A stretch of 64,000 bases of DNA from Stictocephala bisonia (GCA_035578905.1 JAQJVL010000158.1:552501-616500), one strand, 5' to 3'. Shown: positions 47,270 to 57,535, counted from the first letter of the stretch. Made by a program: numbers and translations. The notes: a model not told the origin generated them from the letters alone.

Positions 47270-47451
47270 TTAAATTGTTTTATGTTTGAATGCCATATGA
47301 GCTTTGAGATTGAACTTGTGCTTTGTCTTGTAAGGACAGTTAGGGCAAGCATGTCCTGGTGCTTTGCCACATTCATAGCGTTTGTGTCGACTCAAAGTCT
47401 CTCGCCTCTTGTAGCTTCTGCCACAAACATCACAGACGTTCTCGTTCTCAC
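47270..47451 (-). CDS. lola-like alternative terminal exon (exon 7)
   Basis: Encodes 59 residues after the acceptor ATATTCAAAACAG. Finger 1 has C6, C9, H22 and C27 (GRSYKRRETL); finger 2 has C35, C38, H51 and H56 (PYKTKHKFNL). The linker is GKAPGHA, with G-H instead of Q-F. The tail is KTI. Because the next exon's acceptor is at 47035, the 3' untranslated region of this exon and the acceptor signals of the next must share about 230 bases. Confidence 0.88.
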
Positions 47452-47652
47452 CTGTTTTGAATATCAAATTAAAACCATTAGATAAGTATGAAAAATAAGA
47501 AGTATATAACAGTTAAATTAAAAAAACTAAAGAATCAATCTAAGAATCAGTTTTGTTTTTAACTTTATTCAAGTTACTTATTACTTGATAATTTGTAACA
47601 CACTATACATTGTGACTCACCTTTCTTAAGACCCTGCATTTATTTACAAGTA

Positions 47653-48082
47653 CAGTGAGGTCGCGACAATCTGATTATCAGTTTGTCTGTAGTAGTCGCA
47701 TTACGAAAAAGGACTCGTCAAAAAAGAGAGCAATTTATTCACACTGTTCCTGTGTTCATTATCTGTTGAAAAAACAAAATTTTGAAGTTATGAAACACAA
47801 AATAAAAATAACACATAGTACCTAGGCCAACAAAATAAATAAAAGACGTAACTCTAAAGTACATTTTAAAAAATTAAAAAAAATTGCACACTCATATAAA
47901 GCTTCATCTGTTGTATCACACGTTACAAACTAAGTTGACATGTACATGTGCTCATCTGACAACTTGTAGACTACAGTACTGTATTGGACAAATTAGCTGT
48001 TTTATTGACATGTCTTTATATGTAAGCGGTGCCAGGCAAGCAGCCGGATTTCCGAGGGGGTCAGACTAAAGTGACTTCACTG
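47653..48082. mobile_element. pogo/Tigger-like miniature element flanked by TA
   Basis: CAGTGAGGTCGCGACAATCT on the left and, on the minus strand, CAGTGAAGTCACTTTAGTCT on the right, each preceded by TA. About 430 bases, no transposase frame. It lies about 200 bases upstream of the acceptor of the 47270 exon. Confidence 0.6.
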
Positions 48083-48239
48083 TAACACCATTTCACTACA
48101 TTATTAGTTTTTAAAATCCTATCCTAGCTATCAGTTGAATATTCCTATATTCACAGTAATTTTTATAATATAAGCAGATCCATTAAAATTATTTAGAAAT
48201 ATATAGAAACTAATTTTTATAACACAAGTATTATACTGT

Positions 48240-48640
48240 ACATACAATTGTATACTGTATTTCTATTGTTTTGCTATTTTTATACTGTATTTCCTAAACT
48301 TATATATTTAAAAATTTTTAGCTATTTGAAAAAATACTATAAACTCAGTGTGTTACATTTAAGTGCACAGTATTCCTGATCCTCATTTATTGCTAGTAAA
48401 AAAAGCAACAGGTTTTAACAAATTTTGTGTATGTGGATAATAATGGTATACACAAAAGTTCAAAATATCTGTAGCTTTTTTTTATTAGCAATAAATGAGG
48501 ATCAGGAAGACTGCCCATTTAAAAGTAAATCACTAAGTTTATAATAATTTTTCAAATAGCTAAATTTTGAAACATTATGTAGCTTTAGAAAATACAGAAT
48601 AAAATTGTATGTGCAGTACTTTGTGCTATAAATAAAAAAT
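48240..48640. mobile_element. Foldback element
   Basis: Arms centred near 48440 are imperfect inverted copies. CTGATCCTCATTTATTGCTA on the left mirrors TAGCAATAAATGAGGATCAG on the right, and further out TTTTTAGCTATTTGAAAAA mirrors TTTTTCAAATAGCTAAATT. No coding sequence. Confidence 0.65.
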
Positions 48641-49034
48641 AATTTAAAAAATGTAGGTTAAGACAATATAGATGAATTTAGAACCATTTTAAGACTAAAC
48701 GTCTCATAGAAGTAACCATTCAAAAGTGAAAAAACTCAACTTCTACCTATATCAAGTCTGATAACAGTAAATGAAGAAGTTGATGTCCTATTTCTGCAAA
48801 TAATAAATTGTACTTTGGGCGATGGATGCCCAACACGACAAATTAATCTCATAATTCATATGACGATGTGGCTGTCATTTTAATGTTCTATACATCAAGT
48901 AAATGTTTATTAAGTAAAATTTGTAGAAATAATATATTGAGTTTGTATGACATTGAGTATCTGCCAATTTAAGATACCTAATTTTGGGTGCTTGTCCGGG
49001 TTAGGGTTGAAAAAATCCTGTATTACAAATATAC

Positions 49035-49725
49035 AAGGCGTGTTTTTAAAGTAAGTATCATTTGGAATCCCACCGCTGTAGCACTGCGGTCGGCATTCAG
49101 CGCATGCACGCTGGGTACTACTATCAAGCCATAAACGCCGTTACGGATCTATTTGATTGTATTTAAGGTCGCTTATGACTGTTTAAAATTCCTCTACAGA
49201 TTAAAAATGTCGCCAACTGTGAATTATGCGCCTTGTAAGTTTTCATAACACTAAGGGCCTGAAAGGAGCTGACACTCATTGTAATTCTGTAGTCGTGACA
49301 ATTTGGTTTTAAAAATCATAACCATCACGATTCTAATGCTCTAGGAATGGGAGAGCTGGTTAAACTTTTTTTGTGATTCTCACCAAAAATTTGTTTGTAA
49401 TTCTCTGTCAGCATTTTGGGAACCTAGCGTAAGCATAAATCTGTTATGATTCCATAAATCGCACTTCTTGAAACTTGAAGACACACTACATAACGATGCA
49501 GTTGTAAAGCGCCTGTTTTCTTTTTTCATCAACGTTTTGCACCAAGTCATCAGTAATCATGCACATTTGTACGGCGACCTTAAAAACAGACAAATGGATC
49601 CGTAATGGCGGCTGTGGCTTGATAACAGATAGTAGTACCCAGCGTGCATGCGCTGAACGCCGACCGCAGTGCTATACCGGCGGGATTCCATAACAGTACA
49701 TACTTTAAAAACACACCTCTTATTA
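49035..49725 (-). mobile_element. Decayed mariner-family element
   Basis: The inverted ends include AAGGCGTGTTTTTAAAGTAAGT on the left and the like (AGGTGTGTTTTTAAAGTATG) on the right. Subterminal matches continue (GCGCATGCACGCTGGGTACT against AGTACCCAGCGTGCATGCGC). On the minus strand, fragments in three frames match the usual order of a mariner transposase N-terminal region: TDDLVQNVDEK, ENRRFT, IYGIITDL and VPKMLTENYKQ. Frameshifts and stops separate them and the catalytic region is absent, so it cannot make a transposase. Confidence 0.75.
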
Positions 49726-50419
49726 TATTGCAATATATTATAGTAAATATTCTTCTAAAAGTATTAAAGGGCTGGATAGAAAGTCACCTGCATGTTGTAT
49801 TATTACATATAGGGGTTTCAGCAGCAGAGGGAGTCGTTCCACCACTCAGCTGCCAGCATGACTAACTTTCGCCTTCAAGTGTACAGCTTCTAAAGCAGTG
49901 TTATTTGAAAAATATAACTGTAATGAACTGTACAAGTTTGTTTCGTTGCTGTTTATTGTTTACATTATTATTCATTGTGATATTGTTATTGAGCAGGGCT
50001 TGTCACTGTGCTGCCAGCCCACTGCCAACTCTCCTCCTAGTTGCCATGACAACATTAAATGGAATAACTCAGTGGGGGAATATTATTTCTCTCTCTCTCT
50101 CACTTCCACGACTCAGTCCATCTCCCTCGCAGAAGTGCTTTCAGTAGGTTACTTTCTCAGCGGTCTATCTATATTGTTTTATTTCTTTATTAAATTATAT
50201 CCTAGTTATGTAATATAATGTAACAATTGCGTAATAGTATAGTTAATGTTGATACATTTTTTAATGAGACAAAGGTGTCTCAAAAGCATTTATGTAAACA
50301 TTATAAATACAAATAAAATAAGAATTTCCTTGGTAATCTAGTAACTCCAGATCTGCAAGTTCAAGGCATTAGACTGTTTTGAAAATTGCAACAATAAATT
50401 GTTGAATATTTACAATATA

Positions 50420-51041
50420 CAGTGACCTTGCAACTATCCGGATAAGATTTTGCCCTGCCGCTCCCATGGTTCGGAAGTCATGTAAAGCCGTTGGTCACCA
50501 GGTTAAGTCTTAGCCCAAGCTTCAGCTGGTAAAATAAAACGAACTTTAACTTCATCATCATAAAAATTTCATCAGCGGTAAAATGAGATTGATATCAATA
50601 GCGTCTGCAAATTTTACACTACCAAAAGTATGACATAAGTATGTAGCGAATATTTCCTACCCTTTCTATGTTTACAGAATATTGCTGGAAACGTAGTCCA
50701 TCAGCATCGGAACTAATTTTTGCCAATGCACCACATTTTCCACCCAGTGTTGTCTGTAGTAACTTTGTCAGTCAACAGTAATCAGAGTCAGTAACCCAGC
50801 TGAATAGTAAATGCCATTGCCTACATTTTAGCATTATGTTATCAAATTAATTAAAAAAATATCGATATATTAACATAGTTCTAAATAAATAAGTTAATTT
50901 TAAAAGTGTAGACAGCATTCAATATGCATAGCTTAACTATTGTTGACAAATAATGTCACCAATCCCGCATGGACCATTTAACCTTGAAATATATAGAATT
51001 AGTGCGCCGCCACATTGATCCGGATAGTCACAAGTCGAATG
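50420..51041. mobile_element. pogo/Tigger-like element flanked by TA
   Basis: CAGTGACCTTGCAACTATCC on the left and CATTCGACTTGTGACTATCC on the minus strand at the right, each preceded by TA. A piece of SINE family D lies inside, at about 50450-50545. The remaining interior has no intact frame. Confidence 0.6.
50450..50545 (-). repeat. SINE family D fragment
   Basis: GCCCTGCCGCTCCCATGGTT followed by AAGCCGTTGGTCACCAGGTT matches the copy at 56335-56518 (GCCGTTGGTCCCCAGG on its minus strand). It is nested in the pogo-like element. Confidence 0.5.
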
Positions 51042-51194
51042 TATTCATATTCAAATGCACAAATCAGGATCCAGTATTTAAAACTAGAGATCTAGGGTTA
51101 AGATTGGAATTTAAAAAATAAAATAATGACTAGACTAATTAAAATTATAGAATTTTTTTATTTGACCTAGGTCTAATACATATTTAAAAAAACA

Positions 51195-51367
51195 TTAGAC
51201 ATGTCTACGAGCAAAATGTTTTTTCAAATTATTCCTCCGTTTGGAACGGTATGGACATAGAGAACACTGATGCTGAGGCTCCTTCCCACACTCATAACGC
51301 AAGTGAAATGTCAGACTTCCTTTGTATTTGTACATGTTACCGCACAAGTTACATCTGAAGCTGTTGC
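51195..51367 (-). CDS. Short lola-like alternative terminal exon, hidden (exon 6)
   Basis: Read from the acceptor GTCCTCTCTTTTAACAG in the shared phase, it gives 56 residues ending in TAA. Finger 1 has C5, C8, H21 and C26 (GNMYKYKGSL); finger 2 has C34, C37, H50 and H55 (PYRSKRRNNL). The linker is GKEPQHQ, with H for F. Only a valine follows the last histidine. It is too short for common ORF cut-offs, but its acceptor has one of the best pyrimidine tracts in the array. Confidence 0.89.
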
Positions 51368-52240
51368 CTGTTAAAAGAGAGGACAGAATAAAATGAATGT
51401 AAAAGGAAGGACTAATTACAATAACAGTTTATTTGTCTCAGTACAGATATTACATTATACAATATATCATATATTATCATAGTCCTCATAATCAAAATAA
51501 CATTTCTTTTTTCCACGGTTAATGCCACACTGACTTGTAATATTTTACGACTTCATACACACGGACAGATATTGCAGTATTGTTGTTAAATTATTGTATA
51601 AAAAATTAATAATAATGTACTTGTATTCAGCTAAATAAGAGAAGATATTGGGCTTACTATGTGAATATATCACAATAATTTAAAAACTAACAATTCTTTC
51701 AAATTTGATAAAACTTGTTCAAGATAACAATAAATTTTCAAGTGAAGTAACTTAATTAAGTTCTCCCATCCATATTCACAAATGTATTTCACTAAATAAA
51801 CGTTACATTTACTAAATATAAAGATAACTAACTGTATTCATTAACGAAATTGTGAAAGAAAATATATAATATTACCTAGCTCTTTTAATAAGATGGAGTG
51901 AAAATTCTTAAAATAATCCACTTTGATAGAAACAATGACATTAACGCAAATATTTTTATATAAATACATTGAAAGTAATTTTAGTTAAAGGTACATTATG
52001 AGATGCATTGATATTACTACGTCATTTCATATAGAGAAGATAGAAGCACCACTGATAAAGAGGTTCGTTGCCACGCCGCACACATAGCTCTGGTGAAATG
52101 TTAGTTTGTACTTGTTCTAACCTAACTGTGATCCCGTAAAAGAAGCATTTGAAACCATTACTTTGTATAGAACAGTGGACAGTAAAGATAATACATTGTT
52201 GTACAAGATAAATTACCAACCAACCTTATTACGTGGAGCG
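51368..52240. other. Intronic stretch, nothing recognised
   Basis: AT-rich. The minus-strand frame 52022-52219 has no zinc-finger or other signature. Confidence 0.35.
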
Positions 52241-52640
52241 ACAAAGTGGATATGGATAAAAGTGATTTAAGCAGATTACAGGCAGCAGAAATGAGCTTTT
52301 AAAGAGGAATAGAGAAGATGGAGGAGATGGAATAAGGAATGAAATAACCAGAGAAAGGCTGAAAGTGATTCGCTATAAGAGACGATGGATAGAAGAAGAA
52401 TACAGTGAAGAGGATGGGAAATAATAGCTTTATGAGAATAGCTCTAGAAAAGAAAAGAGGGAGAAGACCGAGAGGATTGTGGGAGGGACCAAGTGTGAAT
52501 GTATGTGGAGAGTAGATGAGTTTGGAAAAGACAAGTGGAGGAAGAGGAAAGTTGGGGGGATAGACAAAATTGGAATAGACTTTGTCGGATGACCCATGAA
52601 AACGGAAACATCAACTCATCATGACGATGGCTTAGGCCTT
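52241..52640 (+). mobile_element. LINE fragment: C-terminal end of a reverse-transcriptase protein
   Basis: Plus-strand frames read RLQAAEMSFLKRN, then GDGIRNEITRERLK, then RYKRRWIEEE, and in another frame after a stop, KRGRRPRGLWEG. This order (L-Q-A-A-E-M-x-F-L-x-R, I-R-N-x-x-I-R-x-R-L, G-R-R-P-R-G) is typical of the end of endonuclease/reverse-transcriptase proteins of insect LINEs. Stops and frameshifts show it is dead. It ends with TGATGA-like repeats near 52620. Confidence 0.65.
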
Positions 52641-53255
52641 AGAAATGGTGTTACATTAAATTATTTTTACTTGACACTTTTATTACATTAACTTAAAGTT
52701 TTTTATCATGTTCATCTATCCTCTAGCCAATATGTATCCAATCTTACTCTAAAATATTATATCAAGGTACCACTAACATTTTTGTTAACATTTTGTTATA
52801 GAAATTTGTTACATACTGTTGATGCAAATTATTTATAAGGTAGTATAAATCTGGGTCATTCTAAAAGAGCAAATACAAAGAATTTAATCCTAAGCTACTT
52901 TTTTATTTTCCAGAGACCAATATGAAAAGAATACACTTGAAATAAGTAAAACTACTCACCTATTCTTAGTGTGTGTATTTATTTTGTTCTGAACAGTTTG
53001 TATTATTACTATATTATACCAAGTATAAAATCAAGATTACATAAACTATTTCTACTTTTCCTAAGTTGTAAATAACGAACTTAAATTCCAAAACAAAAAA
53101 TAATCAAAATAAAATATACAAATAATTGTAAAAAAATTGTAAACTATAAAATAGAAAATGAAAAAGATATTGCCAAAATGATTTGTGACAAAATTTTATT
53201 TGTACTAAACATATATTTACATACAACTACTACTTAAATTGTTTGTTTATTTGGT
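52641..53255. other. Intron and 3' flank, nothing recognised
   Basis: AT-rich, no exon signature. AATAAA on the minus strand (TTTATT at 53246-53251) lies five bases past the stop of the 53256 exon and is its likely poly(A) signal. Confidence 0.45.
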
Positions 53256-53446
53256 TTAATGCGGTTGAGCATGCCTGGCTTCCAAGTGACGCTGTAAGTG
53301 ATGCTGTCGCTTCGCCTGGTACGGACACAGTGGACAGGGAAACTGACGGAAGTCTCCACACTCAAAGCGATTGTGGCGGTTAAGATGGTCTTTGCGTTTG
53401 TACGTCTTTCCGCACTTTTGGCAGCCAAACTTCCTTGTTTCTCCAA
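53256..53446 (-). CDS. lola-like alternative terminal exon, KRKDHL subgroup (exon 5)
   Basis: Encodes 62 residues after the acceptor CATTCTTTATATCAG. Finger 1 has C8, C11, H24 and C29 (GKTYKRKDHL); finger 2 has C37, C40, H53 and H58 (PYQAKRQHHL). The linker is GDFRQFP: the usual K-E-P is replaced by D-F-R. The tail is AQPH. The 54400 exon 950 bases upstream is a near-twin (HNRFECG-x-FRQFPC, HHLQRH), including the acceptor sequence CTTTAT-x-x-CAG followed by TTGGAG. A longer ATG-led frame in another phase overlaps it and is spurious. Confidence 0.9.
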
Positions 53447-53581
53447 CTGATATAAAGAATGTTGTGAATTAGATTGGTACTTTGACTGTATCTGACATGA
53501 ATTATTCTATTAACTGATAAATGATTTTTGAAACACAAAATTTACACAAGGGAAGACAATAGTTTATGATATATTATCACA

Positions 53582-54278
53582 ATACAAGTAAAAATCACAA
53601 AATCTAAATTTATTACATTATAAGTACAAAATTTAAAATACAACGATGACCAATTTCGATAAACCATGTTTACCTTCCTCAGACTAGAGGGATTTACAAA
53701 GGACCCATACACGGGAGTGGTGTTGACCCTCCTATTTAACAATACATGTTTAGTGGTCAAGAGGAGTGGTCGTTGGAGCCCACCCTCTCACTCATACACA
53801 TACGGCCAGTATTGATTTATTGATTGCTCAATGGTATTCAACAAATGAGGCCGTCCCAGTTAGGACTAAATGACTCCTGTGAATCAGGGAAGGTAAACAT
53901 GGTTTACCTAAATCTACCACCATAGTATTTGTACATTTAGTAATTAAATTGTAATAAATTTGTGTTTTATTTATTTATTTATTCATAAGACGCTGATCGT
54001 CAAGATATGGGCGAATATGGATTTCGATTGAGTGTGATGAGTGTAGATGAGCGAATGTAGTCATTGTTACAAACTAAGGCCGACTATTCCTTAGAAAGTG
54101 TCATTAATTAATAGCCCAATGACAAATGAACAGCCGGTGGTTATCAGCTGATCCTTCTCAAAATGTATTGACTGTGATTGGGATCGAACTGACAACCTTT
54201 AGCACATGAAGCTGGGATTGAACCAACTACGCTACCGACCAATTGTCACAATGTGTTGTGTGATATTCACTTGTATTG
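53582..54278. mobile_element. Foldback element with hammerhead-like core, split by a SINE
   Basis: The left arm begins near ACAAGTAAAAATCAC and the right arm ends GTGATATTCACTTGTATTG, matching the ends of the 57208-57535 palindrome. On the minus strand at about 53643-53700 there is AGT, CTGAGGA, A, GGTAAAC, ATG, GTTTATC, GAAA, TTGGTC, an apparently whole core. The plus-strand mirror near 53885 is decayed (ATCAGGGA, TAAA). A SINE family A copy interrupts the right arm. Confidence 0.65.
53967..54251 (-). mobile_element. SINE family A, nested in the foldback element
   Basis: Inverse of the 18056-18311 copy. Its head on the minus strand is GGTCGGTAGCGTAGTTGGTT followed by CAATCCCAGC. TGTGTT occurs on both sides (53961-53966 and 54252-54257), a short target duplication inside the foldback element's TTTGTGTTGTGTGA end. 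A TTTA repeat near 53966-53982 is the SINE's A/T tail. Confidence 0.75.
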
Positions 54279-54399
54279 CATTTCTACCAACATGTAGTAT
54301 TCTAAATAAGAAACTCGTTATACTACTAATCTATTTATAGTTTTAACATTCGTAAAAATATTCTTTTCTTTACTATTCATTTAATTTATTTTAGGCTGT

Positions 54400-54587
54400 T
54401 CATCTTGCAACATGCTTGTTTTTAATGTGGCGTTGTAAGTGATGAAGTAGCTTCGCTTCATACGGGCACATAGAACAGGGAAACTGTCGGAAATTCCCAC
54501 ACTCAAAGCGGTTGTGGCGAATGAGATGGTCTTTGCGCTTGTACATCTTCCCACATTCAAGGCACCCATACTTCTTCAACACTCCAA
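54400..54587 (-). CDS. lola-like alternative terminal exon, KRKDHL subgroup (exon 4)
   Basis: Encodes 61 residues after the acceptor TCTTTATGAACAG. Finger 1 has C8, C11, H24 and C29 (GKMYKRKDHL); finger 2 has C37, C40, H53 and H58 (PYEAKLLHHL). The linker is GNFRQFP. The lead GVLKKYG has the same length as in the 53256 exon (GETRKFG). The tail is VAR. Finger-2 residues differ from its twin mainly at PYEAKLL versus PYQAKRQ, just before the helix, where specificity is usually set. Confidence 0.9.
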
Positions 54588-55258
54588 CTGTTCATAAAGA
54601 ATACATTTTTGAATTAGATTGGTAATATAAATTAATAATTATATTTTATGAATAAATTGGACATACTTAATACAACAGCTGAGATTACATATATAAAATA
54701 TTCTATCAACAAATGAAACTTGATAATGATGCTTATTGTAAACATGTGGGTGACTGTGTGTTTACATGGTTAATGAGGGAAATACTTCTTATTATCGATT
54801 AAAATATTTAATTTAAGCTTTCAATATTCTGAGCCTCAATGATGTTCTGACTGCGTTTGTTGACTTTGCTCACTAAATTCTTGCCTACATTGTTCACTTA
54901 AGCAAAAATTTAACCTTTTTATTTGTATATTTATTTAAGTTAATACAGCGTTTTTGTTGTATAAAACAAGGCAAATGTTCATAGAAGATAGAGTGAGCTC
55001 TTAATTTTATCTTGTCTAATATTCCATTTTATATGCCAGTAATTGAACCATTAATTTAAATCAATCCACTATAAGAAATAGAGTGTACTTACATTGTAAC
55101 ACAGATCATATTTACTTGCTTTCATAACACTTAATTAGTTTATAAATTACGTTACCTTGACATTTGAAGGACATTCCCTTTTACCATACCAAAAATATGA
55201 GAGGTATCCAAGTAGTGCTTGTCTGAAAACAGATGGAATTAAGCATATATTGTCGTAG
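54588..55258. other. Intronic stretch, nothing recognised
   Basis: AT-rich, no exon pattern. The phrase AACAGATGGAATTAAGCATAT at its end (about 55228) recurs near 55903, a short dispersed repeat. Confidence 0.35.
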
Positions 55259-55338
55259 GAGCGGTTGACCATGTGGATGTTGAGGTGTGCTTTAAGAGTT
55301 GAACTCAAGAAGAACACTGAAGAATGTTTGTAACACAC
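55259..55338 (-). pseudogene. Possible remnant of a classical C2H2 zinc finger
   Basis: The minus strand reads F-x-L-S-S-T-L-K-A-H-L-N-I-H and then M-V-N-R-S-Y-D, like the second half of a Kruppel-type finger followed by a decayed T-G-E-R-P-Y linker. The two cysteines that should precede it are absent and no acceptor in the shared phase leads into it. It is therefore not another lola cassette. It may be a scrap of a different zinc-finger gene or a chance match. Confidence 0.35.
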
Positions 55339-56054
55339 ATTTATTAATGTAAAAATAAAATACTAAACAGTATAATGTTGCTTAATTAACCCCCCTAAAA
55401 TATTCACTACGTGAAACTTGAATAAACTATTAAATTGAGATTTGAAATTTAGAAATCTAGAACTCTACTTTTAGTACTTTATAGCAATCAGCTTAAACAG
55501 ACTTGAACTTTCAAACAGTTACACTCTTACTTCTTGAGCGCGAGGTGACCATGGTCGGCAGTCTGCAGAGACTGATACACGTTCACTCCCTCGCAGGCCT
55601 AACATTAACATTAGTCATTATTATGTACATTAAAAGATCGTCTGAGCTTGTTGGTCTCTATATTACTATGTAAACAATGAGCAAAGCTTAGCTAACGGCT
55701 ATTGATTCAGTGACAGTTGTGCTTCATTGCCTTATTACTACCATTCATTACTGAGTAAACTAAACTAATAGTAGTCAAACACATAGATTTAACTGCTACG
55801 TTCTATAAACTGGATTTACAATACAACTGAAAATATAATAAATTGTATATATATAATCCCATATAATTATAACAAAAGAATAAAATATGGCTTATCTTAC
55901 AACAGATGGAATTAAGCATATGTTTTCTAACACATATACCATCATGTTTCTTATGTATTTGATAACTTCTATCAAAGTACAGCTTAGAAAGCTGTCTCGT
56001 TCTTAGGAAGACTTTAAAGCTATCAATATTACTTTTAAGCTTATTAATACCAAT
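55339..56054. other. Intronic stretch, nothing recognised
   Basis: AT-rich with a more G/C-rich patch at 55535-55600. No features were identified. The minus-strand frame covering 55803-56162 overlaps the foldback element that follows and has no domain. Confidence 0.35.
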
Positions 56055-56185
56055 AACTAAAGCTTCCGGTAACAACTGTGTCAAGGTGTTATTTACAATA
56101 TTTACATCACCAAACAATTCGCCCATGCTGTGATGTAAATATTGTAGATAACAACTTAACACGGTCGTTACAAGAATCTTTAGTT
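56055..56185. mobile_element. Short foldback element of the 32245 family
   Basis: Inverted ends (AAAGCTTCCGGTAACAACTG against CGGTCGTTACAAGAATCTTT). The inside has AACAATTCGCCCATGCTGTGATG, part of the hammerhead-like unit on the minus strand, but the CTGAGGA and flanking part are deleted. Confidence 0.6.
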
Positions 56186-56334
56186 ATTAGTAATGATACT
56201 GGCCGCTTAAGCCTACAAAATTTATTAATATCATTTGTAAGTGGTTTATAATAAGGGCCCATTTGTGAAGGGTTTACTATAAGGTCTCATTTTTTAACGG
56301 TTTACAATAAAGTTAAAAAAAAGATTAAGATTGT

Positions 56335-56518
56335 CTTGTTTTACCAGGTGAGGTTAGGGCTAAGGAGCCCTCTCTAACACTTAACCTGGGGACCAACGGC
56401 TTTATGTGACTTCCGAACCACGGGAGCGGCAGGGCAAAATCTATTAGTGGTCACATCGGGGACCGAACCCAGACCGGCAGCGTGGCAAGCCAGCGCCTTA
56501 GCCCCTTATCTACGGCCG
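56335..56518 (-). mobile_element. SINE family D, tRNA-like head
   Basis: On the minus strand the head reads GGCCGTAGATAAGGGGCTAA, then GGTCTGGGTTCGGTCCCC, resembling the A and B boxes of a tRNA promoter. The body continues CGTGGTTCGGAAGTCACATA and GTTGGTCCCCAGGTTAAG. Fragments of the same family lie at 50450-50545 and about 62285-62415. Confidence 0.65.
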
Positions 56519-56520
56519 CT

Positions 56521-56522
<2 letters not shown>

Positions 56523-56552
<30 letters not shown>
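56523..56552. repeat. (AT)n microsatellite
   Basis: An uninterrupted run of about 15 AT units next to the head of the family D SINE. Confidence 0.9.
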
Positions 56553-56554
<2 letters not shown>

Positions 56555-57207
56555 GGCTGTAAGTCCCATATGTTAAGGATTTACAATGAGGTCCCATTTG
56601 TGAGGGGTTTACAATAAGGTACAATTTGTGAAGAGTTTACTATATGGACCCATTTGTGAAGGGTTTACTATAAGGTCACATTTGTGAAGAGTTTACTATA
56701 AGTTCCCATTTATGAAGGGTTTACAATGAAGTCCCATTTGTGAGGGGTTTACAATAAGGTCCCACTTGTGAAGGGTTTACAATAAGGTCCTATTTGTGAA
56801 CGGTTTACAATAAGGACCCATTTTTGACGGCTTAACAATAAGGTCACATATGTTGACGTTTAACGATAAAGTCCCGTTTGTGATGGGTTTACATTGAGGT
56901 TCGATTTGTGAAGGGTTTACAGTAAGGTCACATTTGTGAGGAGTTTACAATAAGGACCTATTTTTGAAGGGTTAACAATAAGGTCCCATATGTTAAGGGT
57001 TAACAATAAAATCCCATTCGTGATGGGTTGTTATCGAGTTTCTCTTTGTGAAGAGTTTACTATTTGGAGCTATTTGTGAAGGGTTTACAATAAGGTCCCA
57101 TTTTAGAAGGTTTAACAATAAGGTACCATATGTTAAGGGTTTACAATGAGGCCCTTTTGTTAAAGGTTTAGTTTTTTAATTAGCATAATACGTGTTGGTA
57201 CATATAC

Positions 57208-57535
57208 AGTACAAGTAAACGTCACACAACACAAATTTATTACAATATAAGCACAAAATGCACAAATATACTACAATACAAGCACAAAATGCACAAATAT
57301 TATGGTGATCGATTTCGGTGAACCACGCTCACCTTCCTCAGACCAGAGGGATTCACAAAAGAATCTTGTGTTGATTCTTTTGTGAATCCCTCTGGTCTGA
57401 GGAAGGTGAGCATGGTTCACCGAAATCGATCACCATAATATTTGTGCATTTTGTGCTTGTATTGTAGTATATTTGTGCATTTTGTGCTTATATTCTAATA
57501 AATTTGTGTTGTGTGACGTTTACTTGTACTGTTAA
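57208..57535. mobile_element. Palindromic element with an intact hammerhead-like motif on each strand
   Basis: An almost perfect inverted repeat of about 160 bases per arm meets at TTGTGTTGATTC. The plus-strand motif is 57393-57435: TGGT, CTGAGGA, A, GGTGA, loop, TCACC, GAAA, an ATCGAT palindrome overlapping the last A, C, ACCA. The minus-strand mirror is 57303-57345. Outer ends read ACAAGTAAACGTCACACAAC. It sits inside the 28-bp minisatellite. Confidence 0.75.

Noticed and set aside
49898..50218. 106-residue plus-strand open frame rich in S, L and F
   Set aside because: No recognisable domain, no splice or start context, and strand opposite to the gene; likely chance in T-rich DNA.
55803..56162. 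119-residue minus-strand open frame
   Set aside because: It runs into a foldback element and AT-rich DNA; no family signature.
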